Of a stretch of 6,318 bases of DNA, positions 1 to 4,625 are shown one piece after another. How positions within the stretch are numbered: position 1 is the stretch's first letter; the number at the start of each line of letters is the position of its first letter. Source of the stretch: CAYUNA01 sp047629355 (GTDB lineage: Bacteria; Bacteroidota; Bacteroidia; Chitinophagales; Saprospiraceae); NCBI GenBank assembly GCA_047629355.1, contig JBLHWU010000306.1, positions 1 through 6,318 on the forward strand. The letters run 5' to 3'. A program made the translations under genes and the position numbers. Under the pieces are notes generated by a model. The model searched no databases, was not told the origin of the DNA, and saw only the letters and a list, made by a program, of their open reading frames with translations.

Positions 1-126
1 TTGTTCTGAAAAAAAACCGTAATTTCGGCCGTAAGTGGAAGATTCATCTTTTTCTTTTTGGTGAAAGATTTAGATACGAATTCTTCCGCTTTTTTTATGA
101 AAAATACACGCTTTTTTTTCTAACAA
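1..126. repeat. Imperfect palindrome 1 (about 126 bp, may extend left of the window)
   Basis: The two halves are inverted copies of each other. TTGTT at 1-5 pairs with AACAA at 122-126. The A-run at 9-16 faces the T-run at 112-119, and AAGTGGAAGATTC (33-45) pairs with GAATTCTTCCGCTT (78-91) with one bulge and one G-T pair. The centre lies near position 63 (CTTT/AAAG flanking TTGGTG). Because pairing starts at base 1, the real left end may lie outside the window. No open reading frame was found here. It would form a long hairpin as RNA or single-stranded DNA; its function is unknown. Confidence 0.6.
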
Positions 127-170
127 CATACTGATGTATAGTAGTATGAGGTAACGCCTAATTCCTACCT
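127..170. repeat. Two short hairpins between palindromes
   Basis: CATACT (127-132) is the exact inverse of AGTATG (143-148), and AGGTA (149-153) is the exact inverse of TACCT (166-170). The stems are short (6 and 5 bp) with 10-12 base loops, so either could be chance in AT-rich DNA. They fill the gap between palindrome 1 and the half-element starting at 172. Confidence 0.3.
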
Positions 171-171
171 T

Positions 172-225
172 AAGAACGCGAAATAAATAATCTTACTTTT
201 TTGAGAGAGAGATTTTGTTCCTTAA
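172..225. repeat. Solitary arm of the GAACGCGAA palindrome family
   Basis: This stretch starts AAGAACGCGAAATAAATAA, passes through TTACTTTTTTGAGA and ends TTTTGTTCCT. By hand alignment it matches about 44 of 53 bases of the reverse complement of 4606-4554, the right arm of the complete palindrome at 4446-4606. No opposite arm follows, since no inverse of GAACGCGAA occurs before the first gene. It is therefore a half-element, probably cut off when the next repeat arrived or by deletion. No coding potential is seen. Confidence 0.65.
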
Positions 226-226
226 T

Positions 227-298
227 ACAATGTCTTCGCCAAATGATGAATTATAAATGATGAACGATAAATTTACAATAAAATAGATTTGTATTTAT
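227..298. repeat. Truncated left half of the ACAATGTCTTCGCC palindrome family
   Basis: ACAATGTCTTCGCCAAATGA at 227-246 is identical to the start of the palindrome at 708-857 (709-728). Similarity continues, with small gaps, to TTTGTATTTATCA here against TTTTGTATTCATCA there, which is about the midpoint of that palindrome. Similarity stops at about 299, exactly where the CAATAGTTCGTGG palindrome begins, and the matching right half is absent. Inside it, GATAAATTTACAA and TTTGTATTTATC form a small hairpin of their own. Confidence 0.65.
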
Positions 299-543
299 CA
301 ATAGTTCGTGGGGTTATTTTCAGAATATCCTACGGTCTTACCATAGTTTATATGGACTAGTTTTAATTATTTCCATGTGTGGGGATTCCCATACCCTCAA
401 ATAATTAAAAATCAAATTTGAACTATTTTTTCAAATTTAAAAAGCCTCCTTAATCCACTGTAAAACAGCTAGTTATAATTAAATGGTTAATTTTAAAAGT
501 TTTTCTCTCGATGAATTACTTTAAAATTCACCACGAACTATTG
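299..543. repeat. Large branched palindrome (245 bp)
   Basis: The ends are a perfect 13-bp inverted repeat: CAATAGTTCGTGG (299-311) and CCACGAACTATTG (531-543). Pairing continues weakly inward (GTTATTTTCAG against CTTTAAAATTC). Unlike its neighbours, the interior holds at least two separate perfect stems: TTTTAATTATTT (361-372) with AAATAATTAAAA (399-410), and AAATTTGAA (414-422) with TTCAAATTT (430-438). The predicted fold is a closing stem with a multi-branch interior rather than one long hairpin. It could be a mobile repeat, a nest of smaller repeats or a structured RNA; nothing decides between these. No gene is seen in it. Confidence 0.6.
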
Positions 544-713
544 TAAGTAACATGTAGTAATTAATCGGGTAAAATTTTCAGACAAGATTTTTTCGATAGT
601 TTTTCTTTAAAAATTCTTGAATAGCCAGTGTCATTGAAGAAATTTTTAAGGTAAAAATAGCGGAAAAAGATGTTTAAAAATTACCTGATTAATTAGTAGG
701 TGTTACTTACAAT
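540..713. repeat. Long hairpin-type palindrome (174 bp)
   Basis: Perfect 13-bp ends: ATTGTAAGTAACA (540-552) and TGTTACTTACAAT (701-713). Pairing continues along nearly the whole length. TAATTAATCGGGTAA (559-573) pairs with the TTACCTGATTAATTA block near 681-695, and CTTTAAAAATTCTTGAA (605-621) pairs with TTGAAGAAATTTTTAAGG (634-651). The apex is near 622-633. Several arm differences would be G-T pairs on one strand. The ends overlap the neighbouring palindromes by a few bases (540-543 and 708-713), so adjacent units share their terminal ATTG or ACAAT. Confidence 0.75.
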
Positions 714-857
714 GTCTTCGCCAAATGAGCAATTAAGAATGAACAATTACTGAAAACAAGATTTTGTATTCATCAGATTTTCAAATGTTTACAAGTGATG
801 ATTTCCATTAATTAATTGCTGTTAATTTTTAATTCTTCTTTTGGCGATGATATTGTA
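708..857. repeat. Palindrome with ACAATGTCTTCGCC ends (150 bp)
   Basis: TACAATGTCTTCGCCAAA from 708 is mirrored by TTTTGGCGATGATATTGTA ending at 857, with two mismatches in the outer 15 pairs. Pairing continues through AATTAAGAAT against the TTTTTAATTCTT block near 826-837. The middle (about 755-810) pairs less well. Its left half is duplicated at 227-298. No open reading frame is apparent. Confidence 0.7.
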
Positions 858-860
858 CTT

Positions 861-1018
861 AGTAACGATGAAAGAATAAGTTACTCAACTGGACAGAGGA
901 TAATTTTTCTCAGTTTTTGCTTGAAAGAAGGATAATTGTTGATACTTTGACTGATTTCAAGTGAAAATTGAGGATAATTTGTCCTGTCCAGTTGGCGGAG
1001 TTATTTTTCACCGTTACT
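861..1018. repeat. Palindrome with AGTAAC ends, first of a pair (158 bp)
   Basis: AGTAACG (861-867) mirrors CGTTACT (1012-1018). CAACTGGACAG (886-896) is the perfect inverse of CTGTCCAGTTG (984-994). Further in, CTCAGTTTTTGCTTGAAA mirrors TTTCAAGTGAAAATTGAG. GGATAATT occurs three times in direct orientation (898, 930, 972). The outer part of its right arm (990-1018) recurs inverted at 1020-1049 and directly at 1181-1210, so it shares a terminal repeat with the next element while its core differs. Confidence 0.7.
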
Positions 1019-1019
1019 T

Positions 1020-1210
1020 AGTAACCGTAAGAAAATAACTCCGCCAACTACCAAGTATTTCTTTTGTCCTTATTTTCCACTTTTGAAACAGTCATTATGT
1101 AGAGATAATTCCTGTTTAAAAAGTAAACATCTTTTGTCATTTCGACCGAAGTGGAGAAAAAGAACAAAATAAACGTTGTTAGTTGGCGGACTTATTATTT
1201 TACCGTTACT
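1020..1210. repeat. Palindrome with AGTAAC ends, second of a pair (191 bp)
   Basis: AGTAAC (1020-1025) mirrors GTTACT (1205-1210). CCGCCAACT (1041-1049) is the perfect inverse of AGTTGGCGG (1181-1189), and TTTTCCACTT (1073-1082) mirrors AAGTGGAGAAAA (1149-1160). It is separated from the preceding palindrome by a single T and shares about 28 bp of terminal sequence with it, while the interior is different. It ends 36 bp before the first gene, so that gene's promoter must lie within it or in the short stretch 1211-1246. Confidence 0.7.
1135..1159. repeat. Bacteroidota-type intergenic motif GTCATTTCGACCGAAG
   Basis: TGTCATTTCGACCGAAG followed by TGGAGAAA sits in the right half of the palindrome at 1020-1210. 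The core TTCGACCGAA is a small inverted repeat (TTCG/CGAA). From memory, this motif, in either orientation, is frequent between genes in flavobacterial and related genomes; I could not check that here. Part of it (AAGTGGAG) forms a stem with CCACTT at 1077-1082. Its role is unknown. Confidence 0.45.
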
Positions 1211-1246
1211 TAATTACTATCTAAATGTTTAATACAAAAAAATAAT

Positions 1247-2110
1247 ATGCACCTTAACGATTATTTATTTATTATTCTCTTGATCATTATTCTTGCTGCA
1301 ATATTTGTCCCTCAATTCCAAAAATTAATTTTTGCCTCAGATGCAGAAGCAACGCTTTCTGACAAGTTAAGTATAAAAGGAAAAATGTTTGCCACAATAT
1401 GCCTCGCGATTGTAGCTGCGATGGTTTTTGTTTTTTATCTTGATAAATCTGAGCAAGGTCCTATACCTGAGCAAGACCCTATAACAATAGGTAATGTCGT
1501 TGACTTACTTAATGATAGTTTTGATTTAAAATATGAATTAAGAGGAGATCAAATCCAAGGAAAATATGAAGCAAATAAAGATACTACTAAAACTATAATT
1601 ATTGGCAAATTAAATTCAACTCCTGAAAGAATACTTGACAGTAAAAAAAGTAGTACAAAGAGTAATTGGTATGTTACTGATGAAGATTTTACTATAGGCC
1701 AATTAAAGCATGAGGTAAATCTTAATAATTATGAGAGATTGGTTTTAGATACCACAGGCTATAATTATAAAAATGGTACTACTTATTCTGTAGGGGATGG
1801 GCGCTTTCGTTTCAGAATTGACAGCGTTGTTGGTGTTGGATTGAAAAAGGATTCTTATGAGTATTATTTATCTTTTGGGGAAAAACAAGACGATGAGAAA
1901 ATATTATGGAAGAATCTATCTGAGCCTATCCCAAAAAGTATTAATGGAAAAATCAAACCAATTAACAGGAAAAAGTTGTGGCAACAAAATTGGAAAAACG
2001 ATTATATCGTAGATATAGGACTAGGAATACCAACGAGCTATGACATTCAAAAGCCGAATTCTGGTGTTGACCTTCTAAATATAAGGGTTTCAGAAATCAA
2101 ATTTAAGTAA
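1247..2110 (+). CDS. Unrecognised two-segment membrane protein with a C-terminal soluble domain (287 aa)
   Basis: I do not recognise the family. Two hydrophobic segments are clear: residues about 6-22 (YLFIILLIIILAAIFVP) and about 47-65 (MFATICLAIVAAMVFVFYL). The loop between them (23-46) is lysine-rich (K26, K40, K44, K46), while the stretch after the second segment is acidic with prolines. By the positive-inside rule the loop is cytoplasmic and the 220-residue C-terminal part periplasmic; this is inference. The C-terminal part is rich in charged and aromatic residues (KNDYIVDIGLG near 251-261), has no cysteines and no catalytic motif I can name. The ATG at 1247 places the first membrane segment at the extreme N-terminus; the leader AAAAAAATAAT has no Shine-Dalgarno site, as is usual in Bacteroidota. 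I found no exact TAnnTTTG promoter element upstream. It stands alone, flanked on both sides by palindrome-rich DNA, and is visibly more A+T-rich than the next two genes. Confidence 0.8.
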   Translation: MHLNDYLFIILLIIILAAIFVPQFQKLIFASDAEATLSDKLSIKGKMFATICLAIVAAMVFVFYLDKSEQGPIPEQDPITIGNVVDLLNDSFDLKYELRGDQIQGKYEANKDTTKTIIIGKLNSTPERILDSKKSSTKSNWYVTDEDFTIGQLKHEVNLNNYERLVLDTTGYNYKNGTTYSVGDGRFRFRIDSVVGVGLKKDSYEYYLSFGEKQDDEKILWKNLSEPIPKSINGKIKPINRKKLWQQNWKNDYIVDIGLGIPTSYDIQKPNSGVDLLNIRVSEIKFK

Positions 2111-2119
2111 AGGTCTTGA

Positions 2120-2156
2120 TTTTACCTTTTTAGGTACAGCTCAACAAAAGGTAAAA
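2120..2156 (+). terminator. Possible terminator hairpin after the first gene
   Basis: TTTTACCTTTT (2120-2130) and AAAAGGTAAAA (2146-2156) are an exact 11-bp inverted repeat with a 15-base loop, starting 10 bp after the stop codon. Position supports a terminator. The stem is AT-rich with only two G-C pairs and the following sequence (ATTTCCC) has only a short T-run, so it is a weak example. A true T-run (CCTTTTTTATT) follows near 2168-2178. Confidence 0.4.
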
Positions 2157-2175
2157 ATTTCCCGCAGCCTTTTTT

Positions 2176-2191
2176 ATTAACAACTGTTAAT
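2176..2191. repeat. Short perfect palindrome ATTAACA/TGTTAAT
   Basis: ATTAACA (2176-2182) and TGTTAAT (2185-2191) are exact inverses separated by two bases. The size and symmetry would suit a dimeric repressor site, but it lies downstream of one gene and over 500 bp upstream of the next, so a regulatory role is not supported. Confidence 0.3.
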
Positions 2192-2206
2192 TACTACGCG
2201 TTACTT
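2187..2206 (-). repeat. Terminal fragment of the 540-713 palindrome family
   Basis: Read on the minus strand, this 20-base stretch matches 18 of 20 bases of 545-564, the outer left arm of the palindrome at 540-713 (AAGTAAC, two variable bases, then GTAGTAATTAA). Similarity does not continue further in. It may be a remnant of a decayed or truncated copy. Confidence 0.4.
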
Positions 2207-2214
2207 AGTTCTAC

Positions 2215-2234
2215 TTTGGCGCTTTAGCGCCAAA
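2215..2234. repeat. Tight GC hairpin TTTGGCGC/GCGCCAAA
   Basis: TTTGGCGCT (2215-2223) mirrors AGCGCCAAA (2226-2234), giving an 8-bp stem with a TTTA tetraloop. It is much more GC-rich than its surroundings and stable for its size. No T-run follows on the plus strand (AATATCGC) or on the minus strand, so it is not a standard intrinsic terminator. Confidence 0.5.
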
Positions 2235-2304
2235 ATATCGCAAGTCTTGAATTTTTGGTTCTTTTTTCGGCACTACGGTGAAAACTGTGGGTAAGTTTTA
2301 ACAA

Positions 2305-2365
2305 AGGGGTTCTTGTGGTACAAAATTGTTTTTGAAAAAACCTTTTTTCTCCCACAAGAACCCCT
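2305..2365. repeat. Hairpin with a 14-bp perfect stem
   Basis: AGGGGTTCTTGTGG (2305-2318) and CCACAAGAACCCCT (2352-2365) are exact inverses. The 33-base loop itself contains a GTTTTT/AAAAAC pairing. This is the strongest GC-containing stem in the window. On the minus strand it is followed by TTGTTAAAA, a poor terminator tail; on the plus strand the next hairpin follows within 2 bases. Confidence 0.65.
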
Positions 2366-2367
2366 CC

Positions 2368-2388
2368 CGCATTGCCGCAGGCAATGCG
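2368..2388. repeat. Compact hairpin CGCATTGCC/GGCAATGCG
   Basis: A 9-bp perfect stem (2368-2376 with 2380-2388) and a 3-base loop (GCA). It sits directly between the 2305-2365 hairpin and the 2389-2463 palindrome. A T-run (ATTTTTT, 2395-2401) begins 6 bases after the stem, so weak terminator activity on the plus strand is possible, but the spacing is longer than normal. Confidence 0.55.
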
Positions 2389-2463
2389 CGCTGTATTTTT
2401 TGAAGCTCGAAAATCTTACGATTCTCTCGCTTCTTAAACTTTAAACAAACTTACTTTACAGCG
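2389..2463. repeat. Imperfect palindrome of 75 bp
   Basis: CGCTGTA (2389-2395) mirrors TACAGCG (2457-2463). Inside, GAAGC (2402-2406) mirrors GCTTC (2429-2433), and an apical AATC/GATT pair closes a TTAC loop. It directly follows the 2368-2388 hairpin and lies 12 bases before the next palindrome. Confidence 0.55.
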
Positions 2464-2475
2464 TATTAAGGGAAT

Positions 2476-2622
2476 AGGTAAAAAATAATCTACCCATTCT
2501 GACTCGTTCTTTTTCCGTTTAAGAAACCTAAAAAAAACTCAAATAACCAGTTATGCTAACATTTTTTAAATGCCCTAAACGAAAAAATAACTTTGTCATA
2601 ATGGGTACTTTATTTATTACCT
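2476..2622. repeat. Long imperfect palindrome upstream of the barrel gene (147 bp)
   Basis: The outer 28 bases of each arm (2476-2503 and 2595-2622) match as inverted copies at 24 of 28 positions; AGGTAA pairs with TTACCT, and TACCCATT with AATGGGTA. Pairing resumes at CGTTTAAG (2516-2523) with CCTAAACG (2574-2581). The middle (about 2525-2570) is A+T-rich and largely unpaired. It resembles the elements of region 1-1210 in size and build, but its ends are a different sequence. It ends 120 bp before the barrel gene. Confidence 0.7.
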
Positions 2623-2742
2623 AGCGCTCTAACAAAAAATCACAAACCCAACGACCTTTCTTTTCTTCATTCGACTAATTAAGAAAGTCACTCAAAATAA
2701 TGCATCATTTATTTTATTAGGTGACAATTAAAGAATGTTGAT

Positions 2743-4428
2743 ATGAAAAAAATCTACCTAATTATATTTTTGTTTCTTGCTTACTCAAGTTTACAAGCTC
2801 AAAATATCGAAGAGGCAGTAAAAAATCCAATCAAATTATCTGGAACTATAAACATCAATTTGGGCTATTATGAAGCGTATGGGATAGAGGCACGACGCGA
2901 CCGCTTTTCCTATCTTTTAGCAGGTAATATTAACCCACGACTGTTGGGGATTGATATGCCACTAAGTGCTAATTATTCACAACAGGAAACCACCTTTTTG
3001 CAACCCTTTAATCAAATTGGTCTCAGTCCTCAATACAAATGGATTACCGCTCATGTGGGGTACCGAAGTCTAAACTATTCGCCACTAACCTTAAACGGTC
3101 ATACCTTTTTGGGTGGAGGAATTGAGTTGAAACCGAAGATGATTAAAGGTCCGGTACACTTTCGATTGAGTGCAATGTATGGCAGGTTTCGCCGTTCAGT
3201 ACAGCCATTTGATGCTGCAAAAATTGAGGTTTCGCCTTCCTATCGCCGGATGGGCTATGCCGTGAAATTTGGATTTGTTAGCAAAAAAGTAGCTGCCAAT
3301 TATTTAGACTTTATTTTATTCAAAGGATATGATGTTGAAAATTCTATCGAGCAACCCGTGAACAATCAAGAAGTTAAGCCACAAGACAACCTCGTTTTAG
3401 GATTGACGGGGCAATATAAATTTTTCAAGAGCCTAACGTTTAAAATTGATTTGGCAAGTAGCGCCCTTACCCGGGATACCCGGACAGAGACGACTGAATC
3501 TCCAAAAAACCTTTTTAGATATGTTGGTCAATTATTTAATGCCAAAACTTCTTCACAAGTCAAAAATGCCATCAAATCTTCTTTGTATTACAATTCCAAA
3601 AAATTTATTCTTGGCTTGCGTTACAATCGAATTGCACCAGATTATCGAACCTTGGGCTCTTATTTCTTTCAAAATGATTTGGAAGACCTGACCATCAATG
3701 CTGGGAAAAATTTTCAAAAAGGAAAGATGCAAATCAATGGTAGCATTGGTTTACAACGCAACAACCTTGAAAATCAACAAAATACCCAACAGGACCGCTT
3801 GATTGGTTCTATCAATTTCAGTCATACGGTAAGTACGGACTTTAGCTATACCCTGAGTTATTCGAATTTTTCGTCCTCCCTTTTAGTCATTCAGCAAGAG
3901 TTGAGTGATTCACTGAATTTGTATCAAGTTTCCACAAGCTATAATGGAAACGCTAATTATAATTTTGGTACTGAAAATATCCCGCAAGGCCTTTCAATCA
4001 ATTTGGGACACCAAATAGGAAATGCACGGGATGAATATTCTATCAATGAAACCACGACTCGTTTTTACAATACTGGGATTGCTTATAGATTAGGTATTAC
4101 TCCTCAAAAATTGGCGTTTCAATTTGGCTTAAACTATACGCTTAACAATTCAAATCTTTTAAAATCTACGAATGTTGGACCAAGTGTTTCTGTGAGTAAA
4201 AAATTGTTGGATAACAAAATCCGAGTTCGCTACCTCATTTCTTATTTGGCAAATATTATGGAAGGGCAATCCGATTTTGGTATTCTCAACAACAGATTTT
4301 TTTTGAATTACAACATTTTTAAAAAGCATCAATTAAGAACTTCCATTGGTGTTCTTCGAAAAATGGATAATGCCTCCAATTCCTATACTGAAGTAAGAGG
4401 AACTATGGGGTATCAGTTAAGTTTTTAA
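2743..4428 (+). CDS. Outer-membrane beta-barrel protein (561 aa)
   Basis: Residues 1-20 are a clear Sec signal peptide (MKKIYLIIFLFLAYSSLQAQ) with likely cleavage near A19/Q20. The mature part alternates polar and hydrophobic or aromatic residues in short segments rich in Tyr, Phe, Asn and Gly, broken by charged loops, with no cytoplasmic-type membrane helix. The chain ends in phenylalanine (GYQLSF), the usual C-terminal signal for insertion by the BAM machinery. A distinctive early stretch, GYRSLNYSPLTLNG (106-119), looks conserved-type, but I cannot attach it to a named family. Its length fits a large barrel; strand number cannot be judged by eye. The ATG at 2743 is chosen because the signal peptide starts there; the leader lacks a Shine-Dalgarno site. 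The next gene, 197 bp downstream on the same strand, encodes another exported protein, so the barrel may anchor or export it (inference). The substrate is unknown. Confidence 0.85.
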   Translation: MKKIYLIIFLFLAYSSLQAQNIEEAVKNPIKLSGTININLGYYEAYGIEARRDRFSYLLAGNINPRLLGIDMPLSANYSQQETTFLQPFNQIGLSPQYKWITAHVGYRSLNYSPLTLNGHTFLGGGIELKPKMIKGPVHFRLSAMYGRFRRSVQPFDAAKIEVSPSYRRMGYAVKFGFVSKKVAANYLDFILFKGYDVENSIEQPVNNQEVKPQDNLVLGLTGQYKFFKSLTFKIDLASSALTRDTRTETTESPKNLFRYVGQLFNAKTSSQVKNAIKSSLYYNSKKFILGLRYNRIAPDYRTLGSYFFQNDLEDLTINAGKNFQKGKMQINGSIGLQRNNLENQQNTQQDRLIGSINFSHTVSTDFSYTLSYSNFSSSLLVIQQELSDSLNLYQVSTSYNGNANYNFGTENIPQGLSINLGHQIGNARDEYSINETTTRFYNTGIAYRLGITPQKLAFQFGLNYTLNNSNLLKSTNVGPSVSVSKKLLDNKIRVRYLISYLANIMEGQSDFGILNNRFFLNYNIFKKHQLRTSIGVLRKMDNASNSYTEVRGTMGYQLSF

Positions 4429-4445
4429 AAAAATAAAAAGGTATA

Positions 4446-4606
4446 AGGAACGCGAAATAAATAAACTCAGACTCTTGAGGGGATATTTTACCCTTATTTT
4501 TCACTTTAAAAATGCTCATGATATCAATATAGATAGCACTTTTAAAGTAAAAACTAGGAACAAAACCGCTTTCTCAAAAAAGTAACTTTATTTAATTCGC
4601 GTTCCT
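4446..4606. repeat. Complete palindrome of the GAACGCGAA family between genes 2 and 3 (161 bp)
   Basis: AGGAACGCGAAATAAATAAA from 4446 mirrors the 20 bases ending at 4606 with one mismatch. The inner arms pair again at CTTTAAAAATGCT (4503-4515) with AGCACTTTTAAAG (4534-4546), 12 of 13, around an 18-base loop (4516-4533). The middle of the arms is less well matched. Pairing can be stretched outward to about 4441-4611 with a bulge. It occupies almost the whole 197-bp gap, starting 18 bp after the barrel stop and ending 19 bp before the next start. A solitary arm of the same family lies at 172-225. If both genes share a transcript, this hairpin would lie between their coding parts and could affect termination or mRNA stability; there is no T-run after it to make it a standard terminator. 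Confidence 0.8.
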
Positions 4607-4625
4607 ACACAAAAAATAATTTGAA

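Larger units (their letters stand above)
2111..2742. other. Non-coding interval of 632 bp packed with hairpins
   Basis: I see no gene on either strand here. The interval holds a series of inverted repeats listed separately (2120-2156, 2176-2191, 2215-2234, 2305-2365, 2368-2388, 2389-2463, 2476-2622), plus a weaker one at 2281-2299 (AAAACT/AGTTTT). The last 120 bp before the barrel gene (2623-2742) have no strong inverted repeat and should contain that gene's promoter, but I found no exact TAnnTTTG element there. Confidence 0.7.

Noticed and set aside
299..713. A retron or other reverse-transcriptase template RNA next to a gene
   Set aside because: The downstream gene is a membrane protein with no reverse-transcriptase motif, and no such gene is present in the window.
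299..1210. An integron attC array, because attC sites are imperfect palindromes
   Set aside because: The ends (CAATAG, AGTAAC...GTTACT) do not fit the RYYYAAC...GTTRRRY core sites, there are no cassette genes between the palindromes, and no integrase is seen.
1..1210. A CRISPR array
   Set aside because: There are no short, identical, regularly spaced direct repeats; the repeated units are inverted, long and of differing sequence.
1211..1246. A Bacteroidota promoter (TAnnTTTG at -7) before the first gene
   Set aside because: Only partial matches such as TAAATGTTT were found, too weak to call in AT-rich DNA.
3446..3691. An 81-codon plus-strand reading frame inside the barrel gene
   Set aside because: It lies wholly inside the well-supported barrel frame and has no signal, motif or plausible composition of its own.
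4446..4606. A standard intrinsic terminator for the barrel gene
   Set aside because: The stem is far longer than a terminator and ends in CGCGTTCCTACAC with no T-run; a family copy elsewhere shows that it is a repeat element.
4616..4625. TAATTTG just before the start at 4626 as a -7 promoter element
   Set aside because: It lacks one base of the TAnnTTTG spacing and ends only about 2 bases before the ATG, leaving no room for a transcription start.
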